A stretch of 64,000 nt of DNA, taken from NCBI GenBank assembly GCA_023053575.1, contig JAKZAP010000010.1:10005225-10069224 (forward strand). Direction: 5' to 3'. The notes beneath the pieces are model-generated. The model searched no databases and was not told where the DNA came from. It worked only from the letters and a program-made list of their open reading frames with translations. Shown piece after piece: positions 1 through 13,500 of this stretch. The stretch comes from Branchinecta lynchi (taxonomy: Eukaryota; Arthropoda; Branchiopoda; Anostraca; Branchinectidae). The stretch's first letter is position 1, and each line of letters begins with the position of its first letter. Position numbers and translations under genes: made by a program.

Positions 1-900
1 TAGTAACTAATAGTTACTATTTGCAGAAGGGTGGAACAAGCTCTCTTACGCTCCTTATGATATGTTTGCTTAGGAATCTCGTAAGTGCTCATCAACACAC
101 AGTTCGGCAGCTCAAGAACGGCAGCATATGAAGAGCATGTAGGCTAGAAACTCAAATTATAACCATAGCTTTGGGTGTCCTTTTCAAAGAGATATTTTCA
201 ATGAGCAATAGGAAATGCAGCGGTAATAGAGAGCAAAATCGCAGTTAATCAGTGAAAATTCAAAACTGTAAAAGTCACGATTGGTGAAAAGTGTTTCTCC
301 GAACTATATATCTAGAGCCTATATTTTGTATTTTCACATATTTTTTCAGAAGGGCCTCCGCTAGCATGATTTATCGCGTTCCTTTCCCCGTGTTATCCTT
401 GGTTTCTGCAAGATGACTCGCAGCTACGACAAACATAAGTCGATCGAAAATGGTTTGGTATTAAAGAAAACAAAAGCTGTCGAGGCGAAGACTCTCAAGG
501 CTAACTAGACCTCCTGAAACTTGACTCGAATGTAGATGAAAGACGATGGCAACTCCGGACGCCAAAAACATCTACTAAGATTTCAGCCAAAACCACACTG
601 TCAAAAGTTTAACAACGCTCTGAGTCTGGTAGGCGTCACTATTCTCACCCGTCATTTCGCCCAATCCAAAATTCCGAAAGTTCGCCCATTCTCAAGTTTG
701 CCAACTCGCAAGTTCGCTTTCATAATCCGTTTTTTTACTGTTCCTTCGTCTCCCTAACTTTTCTATTAGTCACACACATTGTATTGCGTCGCTTGGAAGT
801 GAAGATCTACGCTTCGTCATTTCTCAATTACTCTCCCGTCAAGTTTTGTCATTCGCTTCCAGTCGCTTCAGTAATTCGCATTCTGACAGCATCCACTTAT
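1..900. other. No gene recognised
   Basis: AT-rich, with 'ttcgcc/ttcgct' words at 650-880. A 73-codon ORF has no recognisable features. Confidence 0.5.
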
Positions 901-915
901 GGACGAGAACTGCTA

Positions 916-1073
916 CACTGTAAAAAAAAATCTTGCAGCATTTGCTACTGGAATTAATCTTGTCTTTATTGTGATAAGATTATGCCTAATTCGGATTAAT
1001 TTTATCCCAATAGAGACAAGATTAATCCCAGTAGCAAATACTGCATCCTTATTCGGAGAAACCTTTTACTGTG
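916..1073 (+). mobile_element. MITE family A copy (TA target)
   Basis: Ends CACTGTAAAA and TTTTACTGTG, flanked by TA on both sides. The inside is palindromic: the phrase 'gctactgg.attaatcttgt' is mirrored by 'acaagattaatcccagtagc'. TA flank and CACTG end suggest mobilisation by a Tc1/mariner-type transposase. Confidence 0.75.
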
Positions 1074-1260
1074 TAACCAGCGAAGTATGCGGAGTCGCTT
1101 CACAGACAGAAGTCTGGGTTTAATCTCCACAGAGTTAGTGTAAACGGAAAATTTACAAGTCCAGTTCGGAAAAACGAACAATCAAGGGAAAAACTAAGAA
1201 ATCGGATTGGTTTCCTTCTAAGCTTCGAGTTTGAACACTTTTTTCCGCATCACGTTACCT

Positions 1261-1266
1261 TTTATT
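1261..1266 (-). promoter_or_regulatory. Candidate poly(A) signal of gene A
   Basis: AATAAA on the minus strand, about 100 bases beyond the gene A stop. Its position is right; use is not shown. Confidence 0.4.
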
Positions 1267-1364
1267 CTAATATCACCATGTAGCCAACTATTAATACACG
1301 AATAACAATCAAAGCTAAAACCGAAATGGAAGACCAAAAATATATAAAAAAACAAACATAAAAC

Positions 1365-1595
1365 TTAATTGTCTCTAGAAATCTCATCAAAAATCCGATC
1401 ATTCAAACATAAAACTCCTTTTAAAAATAAATCAGCTGAAAGCGAGTCGATCACTTGTTCGATGAAAAAGTCAAGTTTCGAAATTCCAAGCTGAGCCTCG
1501 CACTCCTTCACTACAGCCCGCTGGTCGGGCAGAATGTTGTTGTTCAAAAAGCCAGAAAATGCTAATTTCCTGCTCTGCTGTTTCCCCGAGTTGTC
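1365..1595 (-). CDS. Gene A exon 15 (residues 942-1017, stop)
   Basis: Acceptor ttgttttcag, start phase 0. It ends with TAA at 1367-1365. C-terminal helices LGISKLDFFIEQVIDSL and DLFLKGVLCLNDRIF. No targeting or membrane anchor is seen at the C-terminus. Confidence 0.82.
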   Translation of the reverse strand, partial: DNSGKQQSRKLAFSGFLNNNILPDQRAVVKECEAQLGISKLDFFIEQVIDSLSADLFLKGVLCLNDRIFDEISRDN

Positions 1596-4500
1596 CTGAA
1601 AACAAAAAGAAAAGTTAGGTTCAGCTAACATTCACTAATACAAATTTTTTATCAGATATGTATTAGATAGACAAACGGCCACAGAAACGCTCTTATCGAG
1701 ACACAGCCAGAGATGGGCGAATCCAAATGAGGATTCGAATCTTCTGCTTGTTAGGTTGGATTCAGATTCGGATTCCAAACCCTGAACCTTACGAATCCAC
1801 TCTAATTTCTTAATATTTTCCCGATTTTACAGACTGTGTTAAAGTATTGTGCTCAACGAGCGCCAGATTCATTCCTGGTGGCCCAGAGGAAACCCGTCTA
1901 ACTAACTGTGTTATTTGCCTTAGGCATCATTGCTTTTTTGTCACATAAGATTTTTATAATTGTACATGATTTGATTTTTGTTAAGGTCGGATTCGTATCC
2001 GGATTCTATTCTGGATTCGAATGCTCAGCGTGAACTAGTGGATTCAGATTCGAATTCGTACCAGCCCTGGAGTCGGATTCGAATCCTGATTCAATTCTGG
2101 ATTCGAATCCTCAGCGAGAATAGCGGATTCGGATTCGGATTCGTACCCAGCTCTGGAGTCGGATTCGAATCCTTTCATCATCGGATTTGCCCATTCTTGG
2201 ACAAAGCCTTTGTGGGATCGCGGAAAAACGCCTTGCAAGGTCAAAAAGAAAATGGAATCTGAAGCTGACTTACCGTGTAGAGGAAGGTTACTGATGCGTT
2301 CTCCACAGCTTTAATAGCAAAGTAAAACCCGGCACGGATCCCACCGTCTCTGTCACGCTTCAGCCAGGACTTCAATGGGTAAATCAGGTTGCGACGCTCC
2401 GTCGTATCAGTAGTTGACCTACGAAATATTGGTAAAAGTCACTTCACTTCCCGAAAACAATACTTACTGTAAAGTAGTTTTAAGTTGATTACCGCAAACT
2501 CTTCCGTTATTGCCGCGTGTGTCAGTTTCTATTGCATTCAAGCTTACACTGTATATTATCCATGGTGAGGGGGGGGGGCTTTTAACTTGTCAATTAACAT
2601 ATGACCATGTTGGTCGGCTTTTTAGTAGGCTCTGCTTTTAATCTACTTTTAATTAAAGCTTATCTTATCCTCACAAGGTTTGCTTTTGTTCAATAGAACT
2701 TGGGGGGGGGGGCTAAGTTGTTTGATTATTTAACTATTCCTACGCTGTATTTAAAAATGAAAGTTTACAGTATTTATCAGATTGATATGGCTACTTGAAC
2801 AGCCCTCATCACCAAGAAAATAAAGAAAAAGAGAGGAAATGGACCTCGTCACAAACTAAGGAAGCCCATTGCTTACGCACACGATTACATATGCCTCGGA
2901 GAATATCCATCTCTTACCTCAGCAACGTGGTCGAATTCCCTGTGAGATCTGCACGACATAAAATAGCCTTTAAATAAGGAAGGACTTTGACAGACCCAGC
3001 GTGGATTAGCCTATCGTTTTCGAAAAAGAGGGGGGGGGGGGCTGAAGAGCGGTAGAAAAAACAAGGAAGTACCCTTTTGCCAGTTTTTGCGGATTTTGCT
3101 CCTCCCATTTTAGCCCATTAATAAAATTTTAGCCTTAGATGGTTATGGCCGCAAAGACCACCAGCACTTCGTGAGGTAGTGATTATCTTTCAGCCCTGTA
3201 CCATACTACCGGCAAGAAAAAAAAAAGCACCAGAGCTTCCGTTTCCCTATATTTGTAATGGCCATGCCGAAACAAACAGATTCCCGATGCCCTGTCCGAT
3301 ATAAACGAGCGGAGGGAGGAGCTGCGCGGAACATCGCAATTCGTTACCTCTTCAAACAGCTATATCGCAGTAAAGCCCCCGAGAAGAATTTCAAAAGTAA
3401 AAGCAGATTCGTTGTCTGCCATTGTGACACACTGCAGAGCAGGTCAGCACGCCGCCTGCTGCCCCTTTTCCTCTGATATGCGCAGCGGCGAAGAGGGAAA
3501 TAGACGGGCATCAACTCAAAATTCAGCAAGTAGCTCTAGCACTGCTCAGTTTTGTCGGTGTATCCATAGTCGCTGCATGGGACCAAAGACGGATGTTCTA
3601 TTGGCTTATTTGTTCTCACTACCGGGGAGAACCTGGGAGCTTTACGTGGAGTTTCCTTACGCGACTATACCCTCCCCCAAGGCCATACCCCGACTCTTTA
3701 AAGACCACATACCTGAAAACTCTCCCGATGTAAATCAGTGACTCCTCCTCAATGGTCTTTCCACCTTTGACCACCTTTGTTCTCCATAGTATGTAATCGC
3801 CACTCGGATGCCATTCATACTTATACCACTGCTCAGTCGTCTGCATTGCTTCGATTCTAAACCACCCGGTTTCCGGTGCTCCACCGTCCTCCATGACAAC
3901 CACCGGACGGGGGATGTGATATCCAGTGTCCATGATGATCACGCCATTCCTAGCGCCGACTTTGAAACGGATGGCGGCGACGACATGCTCTTTTTCACTC
4001 ATGCCCAAGTTGTGAATAGATGAAACGTAACTATCAATGAGTATGTCCTATAGAAGAAGAAAATATTATTTTCGGCCGCCGATTATTATTTATTATTTTT
4101 TATTAATAGAAAAAGAAAGGCGCAAGCCTCTCTACACAATTCTACGAAAATTACCAACAAAATACTTGTCGGTTCCAACATGTTCATCAAGTGCATATTT
4201 GAAGGCGTCCACTGGTGGGCTGGCAACGACGTGGGACGGAAGTTGGTTCTATACTAATGCTGGTATTATGATCTTGCTTGTCTGGGATGATGGGGAGGGG
4301 GGAGGGAGGTCAAGATACTGAAGCTCTCGAGCGCGCCTTTAAGATGCTTCATCAGAAACCGGTTAGCTTTGATTGAACTGTTCTTCGAATCGCGACTTCA
4401 CCTGACCATTTTCGAATACAATTACAATTACAATTATAATTCGGTTTATTTATCCATATTTTTACAAACAATAAATAGTGCTAGACACGTGAACACAGTT

Positions 4501-7500
4501 AAAAAAATCAACCAAGGGATATTCTATGATTTATATCTACAGTTCACGGTTTAAAATCAAATTCATCAAAATAGGAACGCGAATTAAAATTCTATCCGCT
4601 GCTATCAGGTGTGTAGGCTAAATAAACATCGCCGAAGGCCTTATAATGTATGTAGCTTGAACACGGTTTCTCTGACTAAGGGAAAGGAGCTTGGGATTGA
4701 TCTAAGTCGCTACGCCAATTTACTGAGCTCTAAAGCTGTGGAGTCATTCTGAGAAGGTATCCGACAAAAGTTGTGGTCGTAACTGGTACGGTTAAATTGG
4801 GCTCATCGGGCTCTTTTCGTAATCTCTATGCTCGCAGAACAAGCAGGGAAAAGAGTGAGAAAACAATCTGAATGTTTACTATGTTATTGTTCCCACAAAT
4901 TCAAATCTGGAATTTGCTTAATAACTATTTTGAGGATATTTGCGTGTTTATTTTCGTTTTTTATTATTTTTTTTTATTTTTTTTTTTTTTTTGCGTATTT
5001 AAGTGGAATAAAACTAAAAAACTTGGGGACCAAAATGAGTGCCCAAATTGGGGAATTCAAATGAGACAGAATTTCCAGGACGGCATACAGTCGTGACTAG
5101 GTCCTGACTGGTCATTGTAGGAAGAAAGTGGGGTTTTGGCTATCCCCTCAGCATATTTCTGTTACATCGCCCGTTACTTTTATAGTGTTTCTTATTCTCA
5201 AAGCTTATATTTATCAACTTGTCCACATCCTTTCTTGGTTTCCACTTACAATCTGGTCTTAATTATGATGTAGCCTTGGCTGTGGATACGTCACTAAATT
5301 CTTGTTATTCAGGAGAGGAATCACCGTTTCGGAGTGATCGTACGCTTATTGATTAGACAACAAGAGTTTCCTCTCAGTTTCCCAACATGGCGTGGGTGGT
5401 CTGTTTTGACGTCAGAGCAGAAAAACAAAAGCATTTATAGGTCAACCGAGGGAGTTCCAACCTAAGCAACATCTTATTTTTTCTGTTCTGTTTCTCTTTA
5501 CTGGTTCTTATGCCGTTCTTATCAGTCCTTTTCGTGACGTCAACCCAGAGCAAACTAACACTAAGGAGTAACGCCAAGACCTATGCTTTCCATGCTTTGC
5601 AAACGGACCATATTCATAGGTCCGCCCACTAAGTTTGCGGCATTTAAAGCGAGACAAAGCGGGCTTCGAAATTTCTATTAAAGCAAAGGTGCGAGGTGTG
5701 GTCTGCAACACACCAAGGAAACAACAAAGGCTGTATAATTTTTTGCTGTGTTCAGGATACGAACTTATCGGAGTCAGCACTGGTGAACGGTTAACGTTTC
5801 AGTAGGGACGTTCTCTATCGCTAGTGGTGCTAGTATCGCTGCTATTAGAGTGTGTGTTAATCTTGTCAAGTCTTGGCGCTACTGCCTAGTGATAGTTTGT
5901 TCTGCGTCAATCAAAGAGGTTGGGAAACTTCTGATTCGACGGATCCGACTAAAAGTTAGCCGCCTATATCAATGGATGCAATAGCCTATTGTAAAAAAAA
6001 ATCTTGCAGTATTTGCTACTGGGATTAATCTTGTCTCTAAAAAGATAATCTTATCTCTCAAAAGATAATCTTATCTCTAATTCGGATTAATCTTATCTCA
6101 GTAGAGATAAGATTAATCCCAGTAGCAAATAGTGCAGTTAACTTTGATCGTTGCTCGGAGAAACTCTTTACAGTGAAGACATTGACTTAAAAACGTAATC
6201 CCAATGGGGTAAGAGATACGCTTTCGGCGTTCGTTCGTGTCGTGGCTATGCATCAGGTTCCAAAGCAAGAAAATAAGTAATTTATTTCTGCCCCGCCCTT
6301 GTGTTCACCTCTTGTAGTTGGATACAGCTAATCATAGCATTCAGAAACCCCTGCCGCCCGACTGAATTGCAAATAGCAACGGAAAATGAAGTGGAATAGC
6401 AGAGCTGCACTATTCGCAAACATATCACAAAGAAGCAGTTTTCCAGAAAAAAAATAAAAGGAATAAAAGACTGGCTAAGGAAACCATTTAAATGATAACA
6501 GTGATAACAGAAAGCCTCTTTCATTAGCGAAGAACTTTATGGAACAGATGAGTAAGGGCATATTCAGACAGTGTAAGCTTAGTGTGGTAGGGACGGTGTA
6601 CAAGCACGTAAAAAAAATCTTCTATTTGCTACTGGGATTAATCTTGTCTCTAAAAAGGTCATCTTATCTCTAATTCGGCTTAATCTTATCTTAGTAGAGA
6701 TAAGATTAATCCCAGTGTCGAATACTGCAGTTAACTTTAATCCTTACTCGGATAGACTATTTACAGTGAGGTCTCGGCATCATACTGTAAAAGAAAATCT
6801 TGGAGTATGTGCTACTGGGATTAATCTTGTCTCTCTTGAGATAAGAAAATGTCTAATTCGGATTAATCTTATCCCAGTAGAGATGAGATTAATCCCAGTA
6901 GCAAATACTGCAGTTAACTTTAATCCTTACACTCGGAGAAACTTTTTACAGTGCAGCACCAGCTCAGCGTTCTGGAAGACGAACGCGGATTTTTGCTCAG
7001 GAACGCACGAAGTGACAAAGGTTCATCTTGGTCTAACCAAGGTATAACTAACCTCTTCACATGATGCAGGAAAAACAGCTTTCTTAATCCCAGGGTATTT
7101 CTCTTCAAGGGTTTTCGCCTGGGAAACTAAGTCAAGCCCCAATCCGACACAAGTATGATGCTCTGCTGTGATCGGAGGGTTGTAGTCTCTGTAGAAATCG
7201 AGCACGGGCCGAGTTTCCCTGGAGGATCTCCAGGAGTCGAAAAACCTGAAAGAAAAGTACAGAATTTGCAAATGGCAAAGAACTGTGACCAAATTCCTCG
7301 TTATAAACTGGACGCAGAGCAAAAGAGCTGGTGACATTGAGATGCGGCATGGACCTCTCTATCCAAATTTCTGAGTTTTGGTGAATTTCGGCAGAACTAC
7401 ATGTATGACCAGAAGAAAAAAAGTCCAGAGATCGATTCATCAATCTAGTATTCTTATTCCCGCTGCGAAACTCTAATCGAATTAGTAATCAACTTGGAAT

Positions 7501-10500
7501 TTTTACTAAATTTCCGGTTTGGCCCGATTCGGGTAAACTTCATGTCGGGCGAGATAGTTAGTCTCAGATCTGATTCCGCATGTCTCCTCACCCAATATGG
7601 GTTGTAAAACTTCCTCGCGGATTTCCGGTTTCGGCCAGATTCCGGGCGAACTACTTCTCCGACAAAAAAATAAAGTTAAAAAATTAATTCAGCATGTCTC
7701 ATTACCACCACATCGGACCTCTAATCAACCTCAGATACAATTTTAGCTTTCAACAAATTTTCCGGTTTTGGCCGGATTCCGAGTCAACTACTTGTCCGGC
7801 GAGAAAATAAATTTGATATTAAGATTCAGCATGTCTCCTTACTCCTGAATCGACTAACCTAAATAACCCGTCCCCACCCCTAAATATAAAGGTACAGAGC
7901 ACATTTACAAACTTATCCTGTGCTTTAACCCAAAGAGTCCTGATACCAAGTTTGAACAAATTATCTCAACCCCTTCGAGACGGACAGGCAGACAGACGGA
8001 CGGACGGACAAACTTTACGAAGTCTTAGATATCCCGTCACTAACATTTTGGGATCCCAAAAACGGAAAAAATTGCAGATCAAATCAAATCAAGGAGGAAA
8101 TCTACGGCGCGAAATAACACAACGAATGAAAATAATTGTTGTGGAATTATGAAGCAAGAAACAGAAACTATGAAATAAGAAACATAACCCAAGAAAATAC
8201 TTATATCAATTCTGCCGTGCTACAAAAATAATGTTTAGTTATTGAATTTGTTTTCCTCTCGTACAACTCTCAACATCATCTCAGTGCTATTGTTTGCATC
8301 CAGTGCAAGCTTCTGTCTAGGCAAACTATGCAGTTGGCTGGGGCCCCTCAACCTCGGAATGGCCCTGTCATCTTGTGATCATATGCAAATGTAAAAATTA
8401 AAATATCTACAAAAGTATGGTCGATACTTGTCTACTTCATAATTTCAAGTCTGGTTGTCTATCATCTAAAGTCGAAGTAAATAAAATAAATAAAAAATAA
8501 TAGTAAAGTTTATGCTTTGTTGTATTACCAAAAAAAGGGAGTCCCTAGGGGCCCGCGATCTCTATGTCCGGGCCTGCTTGCATCCATATGTACCGACTGG
8601 CGAACAGGGTGAACTCTCTAGGGGTTACTCACTCCCAGGCACCTGCTGTACACCCTTCCCGGCACCGACCTAAATCAACGGTCCCGGCACCGGTACCGAT
8701 CGTAGATAGGCGATGCATCTTTTGAACGCTTCTAAACATGCATATTTTAATGTTCTAACACGTGGCAACCGGTGCCGCTCGCGTCAGCAGGTGCTGTCAC
8801 CGGTCAGGCACCGGGCACTTGCTATGCACTCAAATCTAGAGTTGGCAACCCCTTGTGAACTAGTACAGAAACAATTTCAACCATTCGTGAATTTGTTACT
8901 GTTGCCATCAACTGGTTTTCGCTGGTTATTACTAATGTTTCACCATTCTCACCCAAGGAGTAATCAGTGTCGTCCTGTGGTACATTTTCTGTTCAAGTTG
9001 CAGTTTATCCATACGGTCGGTGAACTGAACGATATCGAAATTCAAGGTTTCTAACTGCAATTAATAATACAACTCTTCTGGGTCACGATCACGAAACAGG
9101 AAACAAATCAAGCTCAGCAAATCTGAAAGTGAACAGCAGTCTCTGAAACGTGATTACTCCAACCACACTGGATAATCGTGTGCACAAGCCCGTGATTTCC
9201 GACGTCACGTGTTTTACTTCTCACGCGAACTTCATTAAGCGCGTCTTATATAAGCGCCATAGCCGCAATCCGAATCGAGTTATTAAGTCTCATATACAAG
9301 TCAATACTGGGATTTTACGCTACTTATACTGTGGAATGACGTCATTTTGCAGAAACCTAGGGGTGAAACCTCAGTTTGGTGGTTTGGATCAGGAACCTGG
9401 ATGGATTATGGTTAATTTATATACTGTGTGTTGATGATATATTGATGGACCGTAGTCTATGTAAATACCCGCCATTTGGCCTCGAGCCGTCTCTCTGCCA
9501 AATTGGTTCTTTATGTTGTAAGTAGTTTAGCAATAGCCTACCCATAAATTGAAGTTGTGGGCAGCGGCGCTCTTGGCATTTTCAAATGCAGAAGGTAAGG
9601 CCAGGAGTAGTTAACAGCGGGTATAATTTTAGAAGAATTGTATCCAAAGAGTGTCTACACTGTAACAATTTTTTTTTTGTAGTGTTTGCTACTGGGATTG
9701 ATCTTGTTTCCACTGAGATAATATTATCCCTAATTCGGATTAAAGTCTTTGACTCATGTGGGACCAGAAGGTGGGAGAAACCATCCTTGTTCGATGGGTC
9801 GGATTTGTACGAACACACTGTTACCTTTGCTTTCCCAAAATCCTCGCGGTAGCCGACGTTATCCACAAATTACTTGAACACAATTCACTCCTGGACGCCA
9901 ATCCGCCATTGCTAATTAACTATTCATTTGATCTCCTGTCGCTGGTCAAACGATTACTAGAACCTTCAAGAAGATCGAGTGGCGTGTAAGAGGATTAAAA
10001 CAACTAAGTATATCACCCTGTGGACGTTTCGATATGTTGGAAGAAGACATCATGGGCCAGTTTGACATTTTTTGGTCTGGGAAGCTGAATATTATTTAGC
10101 TCAATTGCAGAATGTTCAGGGAATCACTATAACGAATTTAGTATAATTTAAGGCGTTTGTTTATTGTGATCTAGTTTACATCCTGAATTCTTTGGACTTA
10201 CTGGAATTAACAAGAAAAATCAGAAAACACAATACTTAAAGATATCGGTAATACAAATAATTAGTTTAATTTTTCTACACATTTTCCATATGTCTGCTAC
10301 AATAAAAACATTCTGCTAGATCCAAAGTCAAACTGCGATTCCATCCTCCCCATATCAGGCGCTTCCAACCCGCACCGCTAGATGACCCAGTGGTCGGATC
10401 GAGTAGTCGCTTCATCTTGGTTTTTTTTTGGGGGGGAGGGGGTTCTAGACGTTGCAAGTACTAGAATGCTTATGATGTAACTCCTTTAATTTTATCCCAG

Positions 10501-13500
10501 TAGAGATAAGATTAATACCAGTTGCAAATACTGCAGTTAACTTTAATCCTTACTCGGAGGAAGAGCCAGAGTAGAGAGAGCCACTGTTTCTGATTAGCTC
10601 CTCGTCAACTTGTAGCCTACATGATCTGTCTTTCTTGCCGATTGTACGGTGTCTGCCCTCCCCTGACTCCAGTGGCTTCCCAAATGACACCCCTGATTAG
10701 CAACTAGTAGGTTCACACTGGTTTGGTTAGATTCTTAGCAAACCTGACGGGTATCGACTTATCCAACCAGTAAAAGCTAGGTTGATACCAAAAAGTGACT
10801 GAATTGGCGATCTCTCAACTGAACCCTCTATTTGTGTGTGAACTGTCACTCTATTTTGTTTGTGTCACTCTTGTCCTACGTATGCCGTAAAATTCACTAT
10901 ATTTCAGAAAACTTCCAGATGTGTCATTTTTGCAGCAGGGAACCCGACCAGCAGTGACTATTTCACGTTTTTCAAGAAAACAAAACGAGATGTGTCAATT
11001 TTTGCAGCGATGATTCCGACCAAAAGTGACCAATTCACGCTGTTTCGAGAAAATAAAATTTAACTCCCAATTCACTCTCTGTTTTGTTTCGAAAGCCGCC
11101 CCTATTTTATTTTTTTTACGTTGCACCCCTGTCCATTTGACCCTTCGAATTGAACCCTAAAATTCTTCACAAAGCGAGGGTTTTTCATTCTAATATTACG
11201 GTTACTGTTTGTATCATTGATTGTTACTACTGGCTTGCCATGGTTTTCTTTCATTTAGCTTTATTTTTTTTTTACCAAGTATCAAGGTCCAACGTCGCCA
11301 ATTTTCAATCTTGTTTTGGCTTTGAATTTTACGCGTAAACCTGGAGTAGGCTACCGCTTCCAGTCGAACTTCAATCCGCTAGGAGCACTGAACTGGAAAA
11401 AGACGAATTTGGTGACAATCGTATGCTTTCGTCACAAGGAGAAGAAAATCTGACTTAATGGATTTTTTTTTATGTCTAAGTAGAGCAGACAAAAATCTCG
11501 CATCTTGTCCAAACTATAACTTAATCACTCGTGCTAATACATTAATAAGTTTCAATTCATTGCTTCCAACTCAATCTGATAAAAACAGGACTTGGATTCT
11601 CGACTTGGAAATTTTCAGGCTACTTCTCGGAACCTGTCTCAATTCCGTCGATTTATCCTTAGGAAACTCTGTCAACGAAAATTACTACGAACGTCTATCA
11701 CGTGGTCCTGTTTTTCTTCAAGAGACGACATCCTAAGGCTGTAGGAAACTGAAAGTCAAAATGCCATAGCAACACGCGCTGAAACATCTAGACATAGACA
11801 TTCCATCGACTTCCAAGTTGGAAGTTCGGATGCGACACCGCTGTTAATCCGGGGAGGGGAATGCAAAGAATCGATCACGGTGCTCTGCGGCAAACGCGAA
11901 AAGCGGTCGCGAATACTGATTGGTGGAACCAAACTTCGTGCACAAAGCCAAGGAGGATGGAGCCCAGACAAATGCCTTTATAGCAGACACGCAAGTTCTG
12001 TTCCAACCTACTGCCGTTAGGTACTTAATGAAATCGTCAGTAGAACCTCTGTCTTTGGTACCATGCAGCGACTACGAACACCCCGGCAAAACTGAGCGGA
12101 CCTAGAGGTATTTACTGTAGCTTTTTACCCGTCTGGCGTCTACTCTACTTCTGTCTTCGCCGTTGCTCATCGCGGAGAAAGAACATGTAGGAGACGTACT
12201 CCGCGCTCTGACCCGCTCTTGAGCGCGTCCAAAGAACCAATCAGCTTTGACTTCTACTTTTCCCCAAGGTGTTTTCGCAGCGATATTAACCTCCGCTCGT
12301 TCGCAGCGGAAAAGGTACGGCCCGGGAAAATACTCGACCCTGCATAGTCTTAGTACATAGATAGGGAGAGGGAGGTTCTATCCGATTTTTTGTTTTGTTT
12401 TTCTTGATTTTAGTCACGATCTTGTTGTGTAGCCAACAATGCTCTGGATGATTAAATCTTCGTGGCGATGACGAATCGCCGCGTGCCTAGCGAAGAGCCA
12501 GAAATGTCAACACAACAACAACCGTTATTGATTTGTTTAAATAACATTTGAGCCAATTTTGATATTCGTTTGTGGGACATTTCTCGTTCTTCCTTAGGAT
12601 ACCGCCGGTTTAGGACTTAGACATATAGAGTATTTAATAGATTATTGTCCTGTCGTGTCTTTTTCTGGTTTTTTTTCTTTATATCTACTCGTCTTTATGC
12701 CTTGTGTTGATTTGACGGTTAAAAAATAAAATCGTCGTTATGTTTTCACAAAGGTTGGAACGATTCATCTTGGCTCCCCCAGGGTAAGAATGCAAAAATT
12801 CAGAAGTGCTTCAGCGCTGGCCCAACAAAGTACTGTACACTGGTACACCTCTTAGGAATAGGCGATACATGCTCACCCATTCCCCAGTACCATGCTCACC
12901 CATTCCACAGTGTTTGAGCATGGTTATCAAAACAAGAGCTTAGTGTCCCGATGAAAAATTTGTAGCCTGCGTATGGTAGTAGTACGAAAACGTTGCATGT
13001 AATACTATGTAATAGCAAAGAATACTATCATTTAATGTGCCTCAGACTGGTCCAATCTTGTGTAGTAGTATCCAGTAGCATCCTGTCTTTCCATAGTAGC
13101 ATCCGGTCTTGTCAATAGTAGCATGTAGTAGTATGCAGTAGCCTTGAACTAGAAGCATATAGTAGCATCGTTAGTACTACATGCTACTTTTTCGTACTAC
13201 TTCATAGTACTACTACTGGTCTGAAACAGCTTAGTTCACTTCACCAAACAGGATTTGTTCCAGAATTTTAGTAAGTGAGCACTTACCTTAAATAATTACC
13301 GACTGAATTGTAATCATGCTGTTCCAATTGCTTCTCAACAAGGCTTTGAAGTTCGGCAATCAATTGGTGCAACTGGGCCTCATCCTTTAGCTTCAAAACT
13401 CGAGGGGCGGAGCCCCAGGAGGGGAAAGGAAGAGGGCGGTTAAGTGGCCAGCCGCCGTCACGTCGCGGCGAAAGATTTGATAGCCGTTTTTCGGAAGATA

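Noticed and set aside
7023..7443. ORFs of 103-104 codons that extend beyond exon 12
   Set aside because: Only 7245-7053 lies between a good acceptor and donor in phase with exons 11 and 13; the extensions run into introns.
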